From Candidatus Hermodarchaeota archaeon (GTDB lineage Archaea; Asgardarchaeota; Hermodarchaeia; Hermodarchaeales; Hermodarchaeaceae), in the NCBI GenBank assembly GCA_016840185.1, contig JAEOSV010000188.1:1-14385 (forward strand): DNA of 14,385 nucleotides, in the 5' to 3' direction. Of the stretch, positions 1 to 7,684 are shown piece by piece. The notes under the pieces were generated by a model. The model did not search any database. It saw nothing but the letters and a program-made list of their open reading frames with translations, and was not told the DNA's origin. Numbering within the stretch: position 1 is the stretch's first letter; each line of letters begins with the position of its first letter. The position numbers and the translations under genes are program-made.

Positions 1-1051
1 AAACAAAGCAGGCGATACCAATAACACCTGCGAGGCCGGCAAAGGCCACATCGGTTTTTGCTTCGATGATTAGCATAACCATGCCAAGAACCATGAGGAC
101 AATTCCGGCGATGGAGATGCCGATGATGCCTAATCCGACGAGGGCAAGCACGATGCAAATCAGGCTGATTATTTCACCAGCATGCCCGGGTGCATTCAGA
201 GCAAAAAGGAAGCCCCAAATGCCGACTTGAAGTAAAATGAAGCTGACGATGGGATGTGCGAGAAACGCTAAAATGGTTAGCCCAACGTTTGGTGAATAGG
301 TGATTTGGTGTTCTGATGCGACACCATCGAAATCTTGGATTATCTGCGAATACGTGTAGTTAGCCAACTCTGCGGTGGGGAGAATAGTATAGGTGAAATC
401 ATTGGGAACCAATTCTCGTTCCACAAGTGTAAAGGTTTCAAGGGCGTCAAGCAATTCAGGCAGTGAATTGACTACGAGTTCGATACTCCCCAAAGCTTCC
501 GCGTCGCTAGCACCCAAATTGAGGTTTTGTAGGATAAAGCGCGTCGCGGTGGTCTCATTGCGTTCATGCAGATGCGCATGAGACGTCATCAGAGTAACAA
601 GTGAGTTCAGGTAAACGGGATCCGTCACGGGAAAAAGACCTACAATTGGGTGGCAGGTTCCGATACGGGCAGCAGGACCAATTGCTGCAACATGCGATGC
701 GGTGAGCATGAATGTGCCTCCACTAATAGCTTGTGAGGCCGGAGGAATGTACACTAGAATGGGAACAGGTGATGTCGCAAACAATTGCATTATCTGGCTA
801 ACTGCTCCCAATTCCCCGCCGGTGGTACTTAATTCGATGATAATTAGTCTTGCATTCTCAGACTGACCTAAGGCAATAACCTCTTGAATGGAAAGTGTTG
901 TGACTCCAGTGATTTGGCCAGATAACTGAAAGATGATGACCGGCTCGCCAACCTGCTTATTCTCCGCAGTCACGTTCGTAGTTCCAGTAAATAGCACACC
1001 GAAAAATACAACGGAAAAAAACAGGATAAGATACCTTTGGCGCAGCACCAC
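1..1051 (-). CDS. NfeD-family / ClpP-class membrane serine protease homologue, partial (C-terminus off window)
   Basis: I translated this from the reverse complement: 350 codons are open from a GTG at 1051 (a second GTG is at 1048; an in-frame TGA lies just upstream) to the window edge. Residues ~5-29 form a hydrophobic signal peptide, probably cut near VTA/ENK. Residues ~35-205 match the ClpP-like domain of NfeD1 proteases: STTGGE (canonical DTPGG), PVPILVYIPP, the nucleophile region AISGGTF with Ser110, then GTCHPI and LNLGASDAEALG. Residues ~253 to the edge are the NfeD membrane region (VGIWGFLFALNAPG, then glycine-rich helices). Active relatives use a Ser-Lys dyad; here the Lys position reads Val147 (DPVYLN) and there is no lysine between residues 32 and 332, so proteolysis is doubtful. 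NfeD usually partners with a stomatin-like protein, which could lie just left of the window. GGTGA directly precedes the GTGs. The family call is firm; loss of activity is inferred. Confidence 0.85.
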   Translation of the reverse strand, partial: MVLRQRYLILFFSVVFFGVLFTGTTNVTAENKQVGEPVIIFQLSGQITGVTTLSIQEVIALGQSENARLIIIELSTTGGELGAVSQIMQLFATSPVPILVYIPPASQAISGGTFMLTASHVAAIGPAARIGTCHPIVGLFPVTDPVYLNSLVTLMTSHAHLHERNETTATRFILQNLNLGASDAEALGSIELVVNSLPELLDALETFTLVERELVPNDFTYTILPTAELANYTYSQIIQDFDGVASEHQITYSPNVGLTILAFLAHPIVSFILLQVGIWGFLFALNAPGHAGEIISLICIVLALVGLGIIGISIAGIVLMVLGMVMLIIEAKTDVAFAGLAGVIGIACFV

Positions 1052-1088
1052 TCACCGTGAAAGGCTAGGGACTCTAACCTAAAGAAGT

Positions 1089-1127
1089 TACGGTTTATCG
1101 CAACCAAATCAGATTCGCTTAGTTGCG
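1089..1127. promoter_or_regulatory. Divergent promoter region of the NfeD homologue with an inverted repeat
   Basis: A TATA-like CGATAAACC (minus strand, about 1092-1100) lies ~40 nt upstream of the NfeD GTG. It overlaps one arm of an inverted repeat, CGCAAC (1099-1104) and GTTGCG (1122-1127), whose arms are centred 23 bp apart, about two helical turns. This suits a dimeric regulator at the divergent promoter, but six-base arms can arise by chance. Confidence 0.25.
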
Positions 1128-1170
1128 TAAAACTCTCCAAAAAACTGGTGTTTCACTCATCTCGAATAAC

Positions 1171-1180
1171 TTTTAAAAAT
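1171..1180 (+). promoter_or_regulatory. TATA box of the histidine kinase gene
   Basis: TTTTAAAAAT is centred about 34 bp before the ATG at 1209. Archaeal transcription normally begins ~25 bp downstream of the TATA centre, giving a start near 1200 and a very short leader. That favours ATG 1209 over the TTG at 1200. Confidence 0.5.
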
Positions 1181-1208
1181 CACAGTCACAGATTTTAATT
1201 TGAGGATC

Positions 1209-3464
1209 ATGAGCGGGGAATCGAAATACCAGTCCATCTTAGGTCAAATTTCATGGCGAGTATTCGTCTCCACATTTGCTGTCATCATCCTCTTCTTTCT
1301 CTTCCTGCCCCTTTGGGCAGTCGGTCCGGTCCAAGTCATCCTCCATACACTACTTGCATTTCTTGGCATTATTGGAGTGGGTGTAATCAGCTTTGATATT
1401 CGGAGAAATCGCGTAACTTGGAAATTTATCTTCTTGACGTTCTTCATCTTTACCGCCATCGTCAATTTTGTCGCAGCCACCTGGCATTTGAATCCCTTGT
1501 ATGCAGTTGCAGAAGTTGTCGAATTAAGTGCTGATCTTTTCGAAATGATCCTCCTTGGAATACTCATCCTGATTACACTAATCTCGACGAGATTCAATCA
1601 ATCCGAAACGACCCTTAGGCGTGGCATCGTTGTCATATTTGGGATCACATTTGGTGCCCTCTTTTTGTACGGTTTTGTTTACTATTTTCTTTTACCAATT
1701 GCAATGTTCATTGATCCGGTCTTAACAGAACTTAGCCTTGGAAGCATCTGTCTTGCCATTTACATCGCAATTGGCATTATTCTCCTTCGCCAACCTCAAA
1801 TACTCAATCGCTTTCATACAGTTACTTTTCTCAACGGTTTTATCCTGATGGTCGCTTCAACAATATGCCTTATGGCATCCTATTTTCTGCCATTCACACT
1901 CATTTCTGCATCAATTATGCTTCGAGCAGCCATGATGTTCTCATATTTCGTTACCATTGCAATACCTGTGCAGACGGAATTAACCATCAGTGAAACCCGT
2001 GCTGAACTCTATGCCACCATCTTAGCGTTCCTTGCTGTAATCCCCTCTGCCATCACATTACTAGTTGTTACCTTTATCCCCCTGAGTTCTGTTTTCTCCG
2101 AACAAGGGATCTATACCTTAACCCACCTTATCGCTGCTTTTCTAGCAGGAGTTATTGTCCGGCTCCTATGGCTGTTCACTAAACAACAACCTCATTGGCA
2201 TCGATACCCGTTGATACTAGCTTTTATCACCGTAACAATCGTAGAATCCATCATTCTTTTTCTAAGTCCATGGGTTGAGCTAACAGGAGAATACACGGTC
2301 CTCTATGTTCTAGCCGGAATAATGATAATGTTCTGGCTTTATCTCACGCTTCGATGGATTTACCATCCTCCAACGGATCGTAAACATGATCAAATGGCAG
2401 GATGGTTAGCCTATCACTCTGCATTCATGCTCCTGATTGTGTTATTTGGTGTCTGGTTGCAAAATTTCCTCTATGTAGTTCTTCCCTGGTGGACAGTTCA
2501 ATACTTCCTTCGAATTTCGTTGCTCTCTGTCTGTTTTACAGCCGTCTTCTTTCTCACCTATCTTTTCATTATTTTCATTCAAGTCTCGAAAGGGAGTATG
2601 TCGATGGGTTTCATCGTGCTGGGAACCCTTTCGTTGTGGCTCATTGCTAACATTATTCGTGTGCTATTTCCCGATTGGACTGCAGGATGGTGGGCCGCTC
2701 AATTCTTCATTCTCTTCGGATTCCTTCTTGCGCCCTCAACGCTAGGACGACTCTATCTCGTTACTCTTGAACGTTCAGAGCGAGAACGAAAACGAGCAAC
2801 CTTGTATGCAGACATACTCGTGCATGATTTACGGAATTATCACACGGTAATTCAGACCTCATTAGACTTGTTAACACTTGCCCAGGATCCGAGTGATTTT
2901 ATTGACACAACCACGGATAATATCCAAATCGCTCTCAACAGAGCAGATCGATTGATCACCAATGTTCGCAGCCTTGAAATGGCTAGCAGCTTGAAACCAC
3001 AGGATCTTATAAAAATCGATGTCGTTGAGGTCATCACCGAAGCGTGGGAACACGTCATTGAACCAGATGATGTCGAATCGAAGATTGAGATGAACCAGAA
3101 ACTTGGGCAATGCTTTGTACTGGCTAATAATTTGCTTCTTGAGGTGTTCATCAATTTGCTCCGCAATGCGCTTCAGTATTCGGAGGACGTGAAACGCGTT
3201 CACTTAGAGATTCACCCCGTTGAAAAGAAGGATGCCCGATACTGGAAAATTAGTTTGACTGATTGGGGAAGGGGAATCTCTCCGAAACAGAAAGAAAAAC
3301 TGTTCACCCGCTATACCGAGGGTGCTAAAGGGCTTGGATTGGGATTATCCGTGGTGAAATCCCTCTCGGAAGCCTTTGGAGGTTCCGTAAAGGTGGAAAA
3401 TCGAGTGGTTGACGATTATACAAAGGGAACCGTCTTCATTCTTATGTTAATCCGTTCTACCTGA
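1209..3464 (+). CDS. Multi-pass membrane sensor histidine kinase (about 16 TM helices)
   Basis: The 751-residue protein is a two-component sensor that should autophosphorylate on His and pass phosphate to a response regulator. Residues ~13-520 are almost continuous hydrophobic helices; I count about 16, with no PAS, HAMP or extracellular domain. A short basic linker (SERERKRA) leads to the H-box LVHDLRN with His at ~539. The ATPase domain follows: N-box NLLRNA (~650), G1 DWGRGIS (~685), G2 GLGLGLS (~708) and a final KGTVF strand. All catalytic motifs look intact. There is no receiver domain and no response regulator in the window, so it is an orphan. Start: ATG 1209 is preferred to TTG 1200 because TGAGG (1201-1205) and the TATA box at 1171-1180 precede it. 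The ligand is unknown; the membrane half may sense lipid-soluble or membrane signals. The kinase call is secure. Confidence 0.88.
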   Translation: MSGESKYQSILGQISWRVFVSTFAVIILFFLFLPLWAVGPVQVILHTLLAFLGIIGVGVISFDIRRNRVTWKFIFLTFFIFTAIVNFVAATWHLNPLYAVAEVVELSADLFEMILLGILILITLISTRFNQSETTLRRGIVVIFGITFGALFLYGFVYYFLLPIAMFIDPVLTELSLGSICLAIYIAIGIILLRQPQILNRFHTVTFLNGFILMVASTICLMASYFLPFTLISASIMLRAAMMFSYFVTIAIPVQTELTISETRAELYATILAFLAVIPSAITLLVVTFIPLSSVFSEQGIYTLTHLIAAFLAGVIVRLLWLFTKQQPHWHRYPLILAFITVTIVESIILFLSPWVELTGEYTVLYVLAGIMIMFWLYLTLRWIYHPPTDRKHDQMAGWLAYHSAFMLLIVLFGVWLQNFLYVVLPWWTVQYFLRISLLSVCFTAVFFLTYLFIIFIQVSKGSMSMGFIVLGTLSLWLIANIIRVLFPDWTAGWWAAQFFILFGFLLAPSTLGRLYLVTLERSERERKRATLYADILVHDLRNYHTVIQTSLDLLTLAQDPSDFIDTTTDNIQIALNRADRLITNVRSLEMASSLKPQDLIKIDVVEVITEAWEHVIEPDDVESKIEMNQKLGQCFVLANNLLLEVFINLLRNALQYSEDVKRVHLEIHPVEKKDARYWKISLTDWGRGISPKQKEKLFTRYTEGAKGLGLGLSVVKSLSEAFGGSVKVENRVVDDYTKGTVFILMLIRST

Positions 3465-3500
3465 TGACGTTTTTAAACCAAAACTAGGATCTTCCATCGT

Positions 3501-3537
3501 TTTTTTATATCCAGTTGCTACACCGAGTGTTTATAGG
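3501..3537 (+). promoter_or_regulatory. Candidate TATA elements for the LVIVD surface-protein gene
   Basis: Two TATA-like elements lie in the 118-bp gap: TTTTTTATAT at 3501-3510 and TTTATAGG at ~3530-3537. The second would place a start near 3559, leaving a ~24-nt leader that contains GGGGAT (3571-3576), a weak Shine-Dalgarno match 6 nt before the ATG. The T-runs at 3471-3475 and 3499-3506 could also terminate kinase transcription. Confidence 0.35.
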
Positions 3538-3582
3538 GGAATTCTGCTAAAGGATATCTACTATCTCTTTGGGGATATCAAC

Positions 3583-6318
3583 ATGTTTTCACAGAAAAGA
3601 CGCTTAGTGTTAGCGTTAAGTTTTATGATGTTCCTCTCGTTTGCTGCGTTCGCACCTGCTTTCATGTTCCCGGTTTCTTTGAGGGCTGAAGGCGTGCCGA
3701 CTCCTGGTACAACCAGTAACTACGCAGAAGATTTCGCTTCCACAACCTATCTAAACGGTGGTGCTACCACTGCCGACGGATGGGGGAATGGAACCCTCAC
3801 AAGTACCCGCAGCATTACTGGAGGTCAACTGAACTTCACAGCAACGACTTACCCAGTAAGATCTGTTGATGTGCAAGGACGGAAATTGTACGCCACACAA
3901 TTCACAACCTCGGTTGCATCGGGTTTGAACATCTACAATATAACGGATCCCACCGATCTCGAATTACTCGATGATCGTGGCGCATCAAATTTCATCACAC
4001 AAGGGCTTGTTGTTGGCGATGTGTTATACGTTGGAACTGCTGACTTTGGATCTGGTCCCTGGTTAGCCGCCTACAATGTCACCAATCCTTACCTCATTCC
4101 TGGTCCCATGTGGAGTTCATGGGTGGGCGATGGTGATATCACAGACCTTGAAGTACAAGGTCACTTCCTGTATGTAGTAAGTGCTGGTGCGACAGGAAGT
4201 AACGACTGGCAAGTCTTCGATATTGAAGACCCAACCAATTTACAAAAAGTCGGAGATCTTGGTTGGGGTGATCTCTACGGATTTTGCGTTGATGGACAGG
4301 TCGGTTATTTTGCTGATGGTACTATGGGTTTGTACGTCCGGAATGTGTCTGCACCTGGCGCAACCGTTCATATGGATAGCTATGGTACTCCTGGCAACTG
4401 TACAGATGTCATCGTTGATGGCAATATCGCTTATGTAGCTGATGGACCTGGTGGTGTGCTAATCTTCGATGTTACTGATCCTGGTGATATTCAGCTCTTA
4501 GGCTCCTATGATACCAGTGGATTCGCCCGAAGACTCGTGCTTCAGGGTAAAACGCTCTTTGTTGCTGACGGTCAAGGAGGGATTGTGGTCTTAGACGTCT
4601 CCGATCCTACACATCCCAGCCATGTCAATGTGTTCAGCATGCCCTATGCTTGGGATATCGACCTCTATGCAGGCGATATCGTTGTAGGAACGGACAACGG
4701 CATCATCGTCTTCGAGTATAGTGGAGGCATGGATATGTTAAGCCACTATGCAAGCTTCAATCCCGGCTATGAAGTCTGGGATGTCCGAGTGCAAGGTGAT
4801 ACTGCCTATATCGCAGCCGGTCCAGACGGCCTAATCACTGTGGATGTCAGTGATCCAGGAAACCCGGTGGTACTCGATAATTACTCAATCGGGGCAACTT
4901 TTTACCGGAAAATCGATGTGCAAGGACATATTGCTGCAGTAAGTAACTATGCCAGTCCAGGGACATTTCCTCTCTTTGATATCAGTGATCCCTCTAATAT
5001 CCAATTGCTTTCAGAATTGTCTGGTACGACGTTAACAGATGTCTTTCTTTGGGGTGAAGTGTGCTATTACTCATGGGCTTCAGGATTTGGGTGTCTCAAT
5101 ATCTCTAATCCCTTTAGTCCTTCTGTAATTGATACAGATACCGGTCCTGCCAACGTTACAGCTATTTGGGTTCAAGGGTATCACCTCTACGTTGTCGAAG
5201 ACCTTGATGGATCCGGGCTTGGATTTCGAATTTATGACATCACCCAAATTAATAATCCAACATTAGTCAACTCGTACAACATCGTGAGTAATCACTATGA
5301 CATCTTCGTTGATGGCGATTTTGCGTATGGTGCGAATGAAAATTGGTTATCAATTCGCAACGTTACAGAACCTTTCAGTGTCTCTTTTCCCGATACTGTA
5401 TATGATGTCAGTAATCCTTCGCAAGGAGTGTGGGGATTCGGTCCTTATGTCCTTTCCGCAAGGGGTTCGGGTGGAGTTCGACTGGTTGATGCTCGAAATG
5501 TCAATGATGTCAACATCTTAGCAACCTATGCGGGTGCTTCCAACGCCTTACAAATTACTGTGCATGGTGACTTTGTCTATGCGGCGAATCGAAACACACT
5601 AGAGATTTTCCGACTCTTCCGCAGTGCTGGAGCCACCTACACAACAGGAACTGCCACAGCCACTTCAACAGGTGTTGATGCTACAACTGAACGCATCTAC
5701 AGTGCAACTATCACTCAAACTGCGTATATTCCCGCAGGGACGTCCATCGCCTGGCAGCTCTCAGCAGATGGAGGAACCAACTGGGAATCTGTCAGCTTAG
5801 GGGTACCACACGCATTCAACAATCAGGGCTCTGATTTGCGGTATCGAGCAACCTTCTCAACAAACCGTCAAGACCTGAGTGCCCACCTCTATAACATCAG
5901 TATCAGCTACGAACACAGCCAGCCACCTACTGCTCCAGTCCTCGATGACCCTGGAACCGATTCTCCTCCAGGGGATATTGCCGTCACTTGGTCTGCGAGC
6001 AGTGATCCAGATGGTAGCGTTGACCACTATGTACTCCAAAGTAGCAACGACGCCGGCTTTACAGTAATCCTAGCAACCTACCCTACAACGACTACAAATT
6101 ACAATGTTAGTGCCCCAACATCCGGAATTTTCTACTTCCGCGTCCGTGCTGTTGACAATGATGGCGTCTATAGCCCTTGGAGCAACACCGAAGACATCAA
6201 CATCGTTGGTGGCCTTCCACCACCTCCAGTGATTCCAGGCTTCCCCATCGAAGCCATTATCATCGGAGCCATCACAGCCCTTGGTCTCGGTGCATTCTAT
6301 CGTCGTCGGAAGCGGTAA
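3583..6318 (+). CDS. Secreted LVIVD-repeat beta-propeller surface protein with FN3-like domain and C-terminal membrane anchor
   Basis: This 911-residue protein has a signal peptide (basic MFSQKRR, then a hydrophobic core to ~35). A short beta-rich module (~44-88) precedes 14 LVIVD-type repeats (~90-678, ~42 residues each). The repeat pattern is VxGxxxYVADGxGGLxIxDVSDPxxPxLL. Fourteen blades fit two seven-bladed propellers in tandem. A beta-sandwich-like region follows (~680-778, with QLSADGGTNWE and SDLRYRATF), then an FN3-like domain (~782-873, ending in FRVRAVDNDGVYSPW). A proline-rich spacer, PGFP, ~17 hydrophobic residues and RRRKR end the chain. This is the layout of an exported protein held to the membrane by its C-terminus, with the propellers outside. 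LVIVD propellers are thought to mediate binding; no catalytic motif is visible. Its TAA stop lies in the loop of its own terminator hairpin. The architecture is clear; the ligand is unknown. Confidence 0.85.
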   Translation: MFSQKRRLVLALSFMMFLSFAAFAPAFMFPVSLRAEGVPTPGTTSNYAEDFASTTYLNGGATTADGWGNGTLTSTRSITGGQLNFTATTYPVRSVDVQGRKLYATQFTTSVASGLNIYNITDPTDLELLDDRGASNFITQGLVVGDVLYVGTADFGSGPWLAAYNVTNPYLIPGPMWSSWVGDGDITDLEVQGHFLYVVSAGATGSNDWQVFDIEDPTNLQKVGDLGWGDLYGFCVDGQVGYFADGTMGLYVRNVSAPGATVHMDSYGTPGNCTDVIVDGNIAYVADGPGGVLIFDVTDPGDIQLLGSYDTSGFARRLVLQGKTLFVADGQGGIVVLDVSDPTHPSHVNVFSMPYAWDIDLYAGDIVVGTDNGIIVFEYSGGMDMLSHYASFNPGYEVWDVRVQGDTAYIAAGPDGLITVDVSDPGNPVVLDNYSIGATFYRKIDVQGHIAAVSNYASPGTFPLFDISDPSNIQLLSELSGTTLTDVFLWGEVCYYSWASGFGCLNISNPFSPSVIDTDTGPANVTAIWVQGYHLYVVEDLDGSGLGFRIYDITQINNPTLVNSYNIVSNHYDIFVDGDFAYGANENWLSIRNVTEPFSVSFPDTVYDVSNPSQGVWGFGPYVLSARGSGGVRLVDARNVNDVNILATYAGASNALQITVHGDFVYAANRNTLEIFRLFRSAGATYTTGTATATSTGVDATTERIYSATITQTAYIPAGTSIAWQLSADGGTNWESVSLGVPHAFNNQGSDLRYRATFSTNRQDLSAHLYNISISYEHSQPPTAPVLDDPGTDSPPGDIAVTWSASSDPDGSVDHYVLQSSNDAGFTVILATYPTTTTNYNVSAPTSGIFYFRVRAVDNDGVYSPWSNTEDINIVGGLPPPPVIPGFPIEAIIIGAITALGLGAFYRRRKR
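3850..5616 (+). repeat. 14 tandem LVIVD repeats (protein-level), ~42 codons each
   Basis: Repeats begin near these residues, each with a conserved VxG...Y/V..A and IxD(V/I)(S/T)DP core: YPVRSVDVQG, FITQGLVVGD, DITDLEVQGH, DLYGFCVDGQ, NCTDVIVDGN, FARRLVLQGK, YAWDIDLYAG, YEVWDVRVQG, FYRKIDVQGH, TLTDVFLWGE, NVTAIWVQGY, HYDIFVDGD, QGVWGFGPY, ALQITVHGD. Blades 5, 6 and 8 are closest to consensus; blades 10, 12 and 13 are diverged. DNA identity between copies is low, so the duplication is old. Confidence 0.75.
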
Positions 6319-6344
6319 CTCCGCTTCCCTTCCTTTCTTTTTTT
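6308..6344 (+). terminator. Hairpin plus T-tract terminator overlapping the LVIVD gene stop
   Basis: A perfect 8-bp stem, GGAAGCGG (6308-6315) with CCGCTTCC (6321-6328), has loop TAACT and is followed by a T-rich tract (6330-6344) including TTTTTTT. The TAA stop codon is in the loop. The tract runs up to the stop of the convergent reductase gene, so both genes end within ~27 bp. Confidence 0.7.
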
Positions 6345-7578
6345 ACAAGCGCCCAATCGGTCCCTTCAAAAGCGCCCATACAATTCTCAGTATTAATTCA
6401 AACACGTTGACTCCATGACCATAGGCGCCCATGGGATCCTTACTTTGTGCACCAGCTACGAAATCACGAATCCCTGCATCTCGTTCCCCGATACGAATAA
6501 AGAGGTTACACCATCGGGTCAGAAAGACTCGTTGAATCAACGCTTCAGTTTCAAAGCGTCCAATCACCTTCTCCCATCGAAACTGATACCTCTGGAGAAA
6601 AACGTTATCAAACTGCTGTCGGTCTGACGCTTCGGCGAGTGTCTGAGCAGCAAGCTGACCGCTCTGCATGCCAGGTACGATACCCGCCCCTGTGGATGGG
6701 GAGACAAACCCGGCTGCATCGCCGATCAACAACACCCTATTTCGTTGTGTTGTGCGAAGCGGACCCACGGTTGGGCAAATACCTGCTTCTACGCCCTTTA
6801 GATTTACTGACTCGGGTAACATGGATTTTTGCTTCAGCAAGCGAACAAGTACTCGAAAATAATCGATGAGCCGAATGGAGTAATTGGCAAAGCATCCCAA
6901 TCCCACATTAATCTGATGAGCTTTCGGAAAAACCCAAGCATAACCTGGAATCTGGTTAAATTGCAAGAACAGGTGAATTGGTCGATCTGGACCATAATGG
7001 TCAAGGATGTACTCTGGTTCCACGGGAAATTCTTTGACGATAGTACGGCAGACCTCACGAGATTGCCAACCTTGATGTAGACCTGTTCGTCGTGCGACAA
7101 TACTTGCAGCACCGTCAGCGCCAACTACAACTTTCGAGGAAATTTGCCGTCCATCCTCAAATTCAACCACTACTTGTTCTGCACTTGGTTTCACATCAAT
7201 GACGCGGCTACGTAGTCCTACCTGAGCTCCTGCCTGTTGAGCTAGTCCAACAAGATATCCATCAAAGGTTGGTCGAAGAACACCCAGCATTCGGGTGCGT
7301 CCTCCGACCTGATATCGCAAGTCTGGTGAGTGTAGAATCCCTTGGTGGCTTTCACTTTCGACAAAGTGCCCCTCCTTACCTTTGAGGTATGGAAATTGAT
7401 CTAAGACTTCCGCCCCGAGATATCCACCACAAGGTTTCGGTCGGGGTAATTGCTTCGCCTTATCTACGAGAAGTACTCGGGTGTCAGGGCGATAATCCAT
7501 TAAGCGTTTTGCAGCCGTTGACCCTGCTGGTCCTGCCCCGACGATGATAACATCATAATCTGGCTGCCGCACCGACAT
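6343..7578 (-). CDS. Geranylgeranyl reductase family FAD-dependent oxidoreductase
   Basis: The protein (411 residues, normal for the family) probably reduces double bonds of geranylgeranyl chains, as in saturation of archaeal ether lipids or quinone tails. Motifs in order: dinucleotide-binding VGAGPAG (13-19); PKPCGG with Cys50, typical of archaeal reductases; GADGAAS (153-159); the substrate-region signature YAWVFPK (213-219); and the second FAD motif GDAAGFVSPSTGAGI (286-300). A hydrophobic C-terminal stretch (~392-405) may touch the membrane. ATG 7578 is preceded by GGTGA (7585-7589) at 6-nt spacing. A perfect AGGAGG further upstream serves a micro-ORF, described separately. It lies 106 bp downstream of the DUF92 gene on the same strand and may be cotranscribed. 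Whether it acts on phospholipids, menaquinone or free prenyl diphosphate cannot be told from sequence. Confidence 0.88.
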   Translation of the reverse strand: MSVRQPDYDVIIVGAGPAGSTAAKRLMDYRPDTRVLLVDKAKQLPRPKPCGGYLGAEVLDQFPYLKGKEGHFVESESHQGILHSPDLRYQVGGRTRMLGVLRPTFDGYLVGLAQQAGAQVGLRSRVIDVKPSAEQVVVEFEDGRQISSKVVVGADGAASIVARRTGLHQGWQSREVCRTIVKEFPVEPEYILDHYGPDRPIHLFLQFNQIPGYAWVFPKAHQINVGLGCFANYSIRLIDYFRVLVRLLKQKSMLPESVNLKGVEAGICPTVGPLRTTQRNRVLLIGDAAGFVSPSTGAGIVPGMQSGQLAAQTLAEASDRQQFDNVFLQRYQFRWEKVIGRFETEALIQRVFLTRWCNLFIRIGERDAGIRDFVAGAQSKDPMGAYGHGVNVFELILRIVWALLKGPIGRL

Positions 7579-7584
7579 CTTCGT

Positions 7585-7608
7585 TCACCAAACGGAAGCT
7601 CCCAACAA
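7585..7608 (-). other. Possible leader micro-ORF upstream of the geranylgeranyl reductase
   Basis: A perfect AGGAGG (7613-7618 on the minus strand) sits 4 nt before TTG TTG GGA GCT TCC GTT TGG TGA. This would encode seven residues (MLGASVW) and ends two codons before, and in frame with, the reductase ATG. Its TGA is part of the GGTGA that serves as the reductase ribosome-binding site. Ribosomes could pass from the micro-ORF to the gene by reinitiation. No translation evidence is available. Confidence 0.3.
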
Positions 7609-7644
7609 CTAGCCTCCTATAGACTTGAGTGTTCTCAGTTAAAG

Positions 7645-7655
7645 GCATTTATGCT
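7645..7655 (-). promoter_or_regulatory. Possible TATA box for the reductase gene
   Basis: GCATAAATGCC on the minus strand lies ~72 nt before the ATG and would give transcription start near 7624, just ahead of the AGGAGG. It is a weak match; readthrough from the DUF92 gene is the alternative. Confidence 0.25.
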
Positions 7656-7684
7656 CCGAGGGAATTTCTCAGTTCCGCACTTTT

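Noticed and set aside
393..581. 62-residue open frame on the plus strand
   Set aside because: It lies opposite the NfeD-like coding sequence, has a low-complexity Ser/Arg composition and shows no start signals.
1200..1208. TTG at 1200 as start of the histidine kinase
   Set aside because: Transcription probably starts near 1200 and the TGAGG motif overlaps the TTG; the ATG at 1209 fits better.
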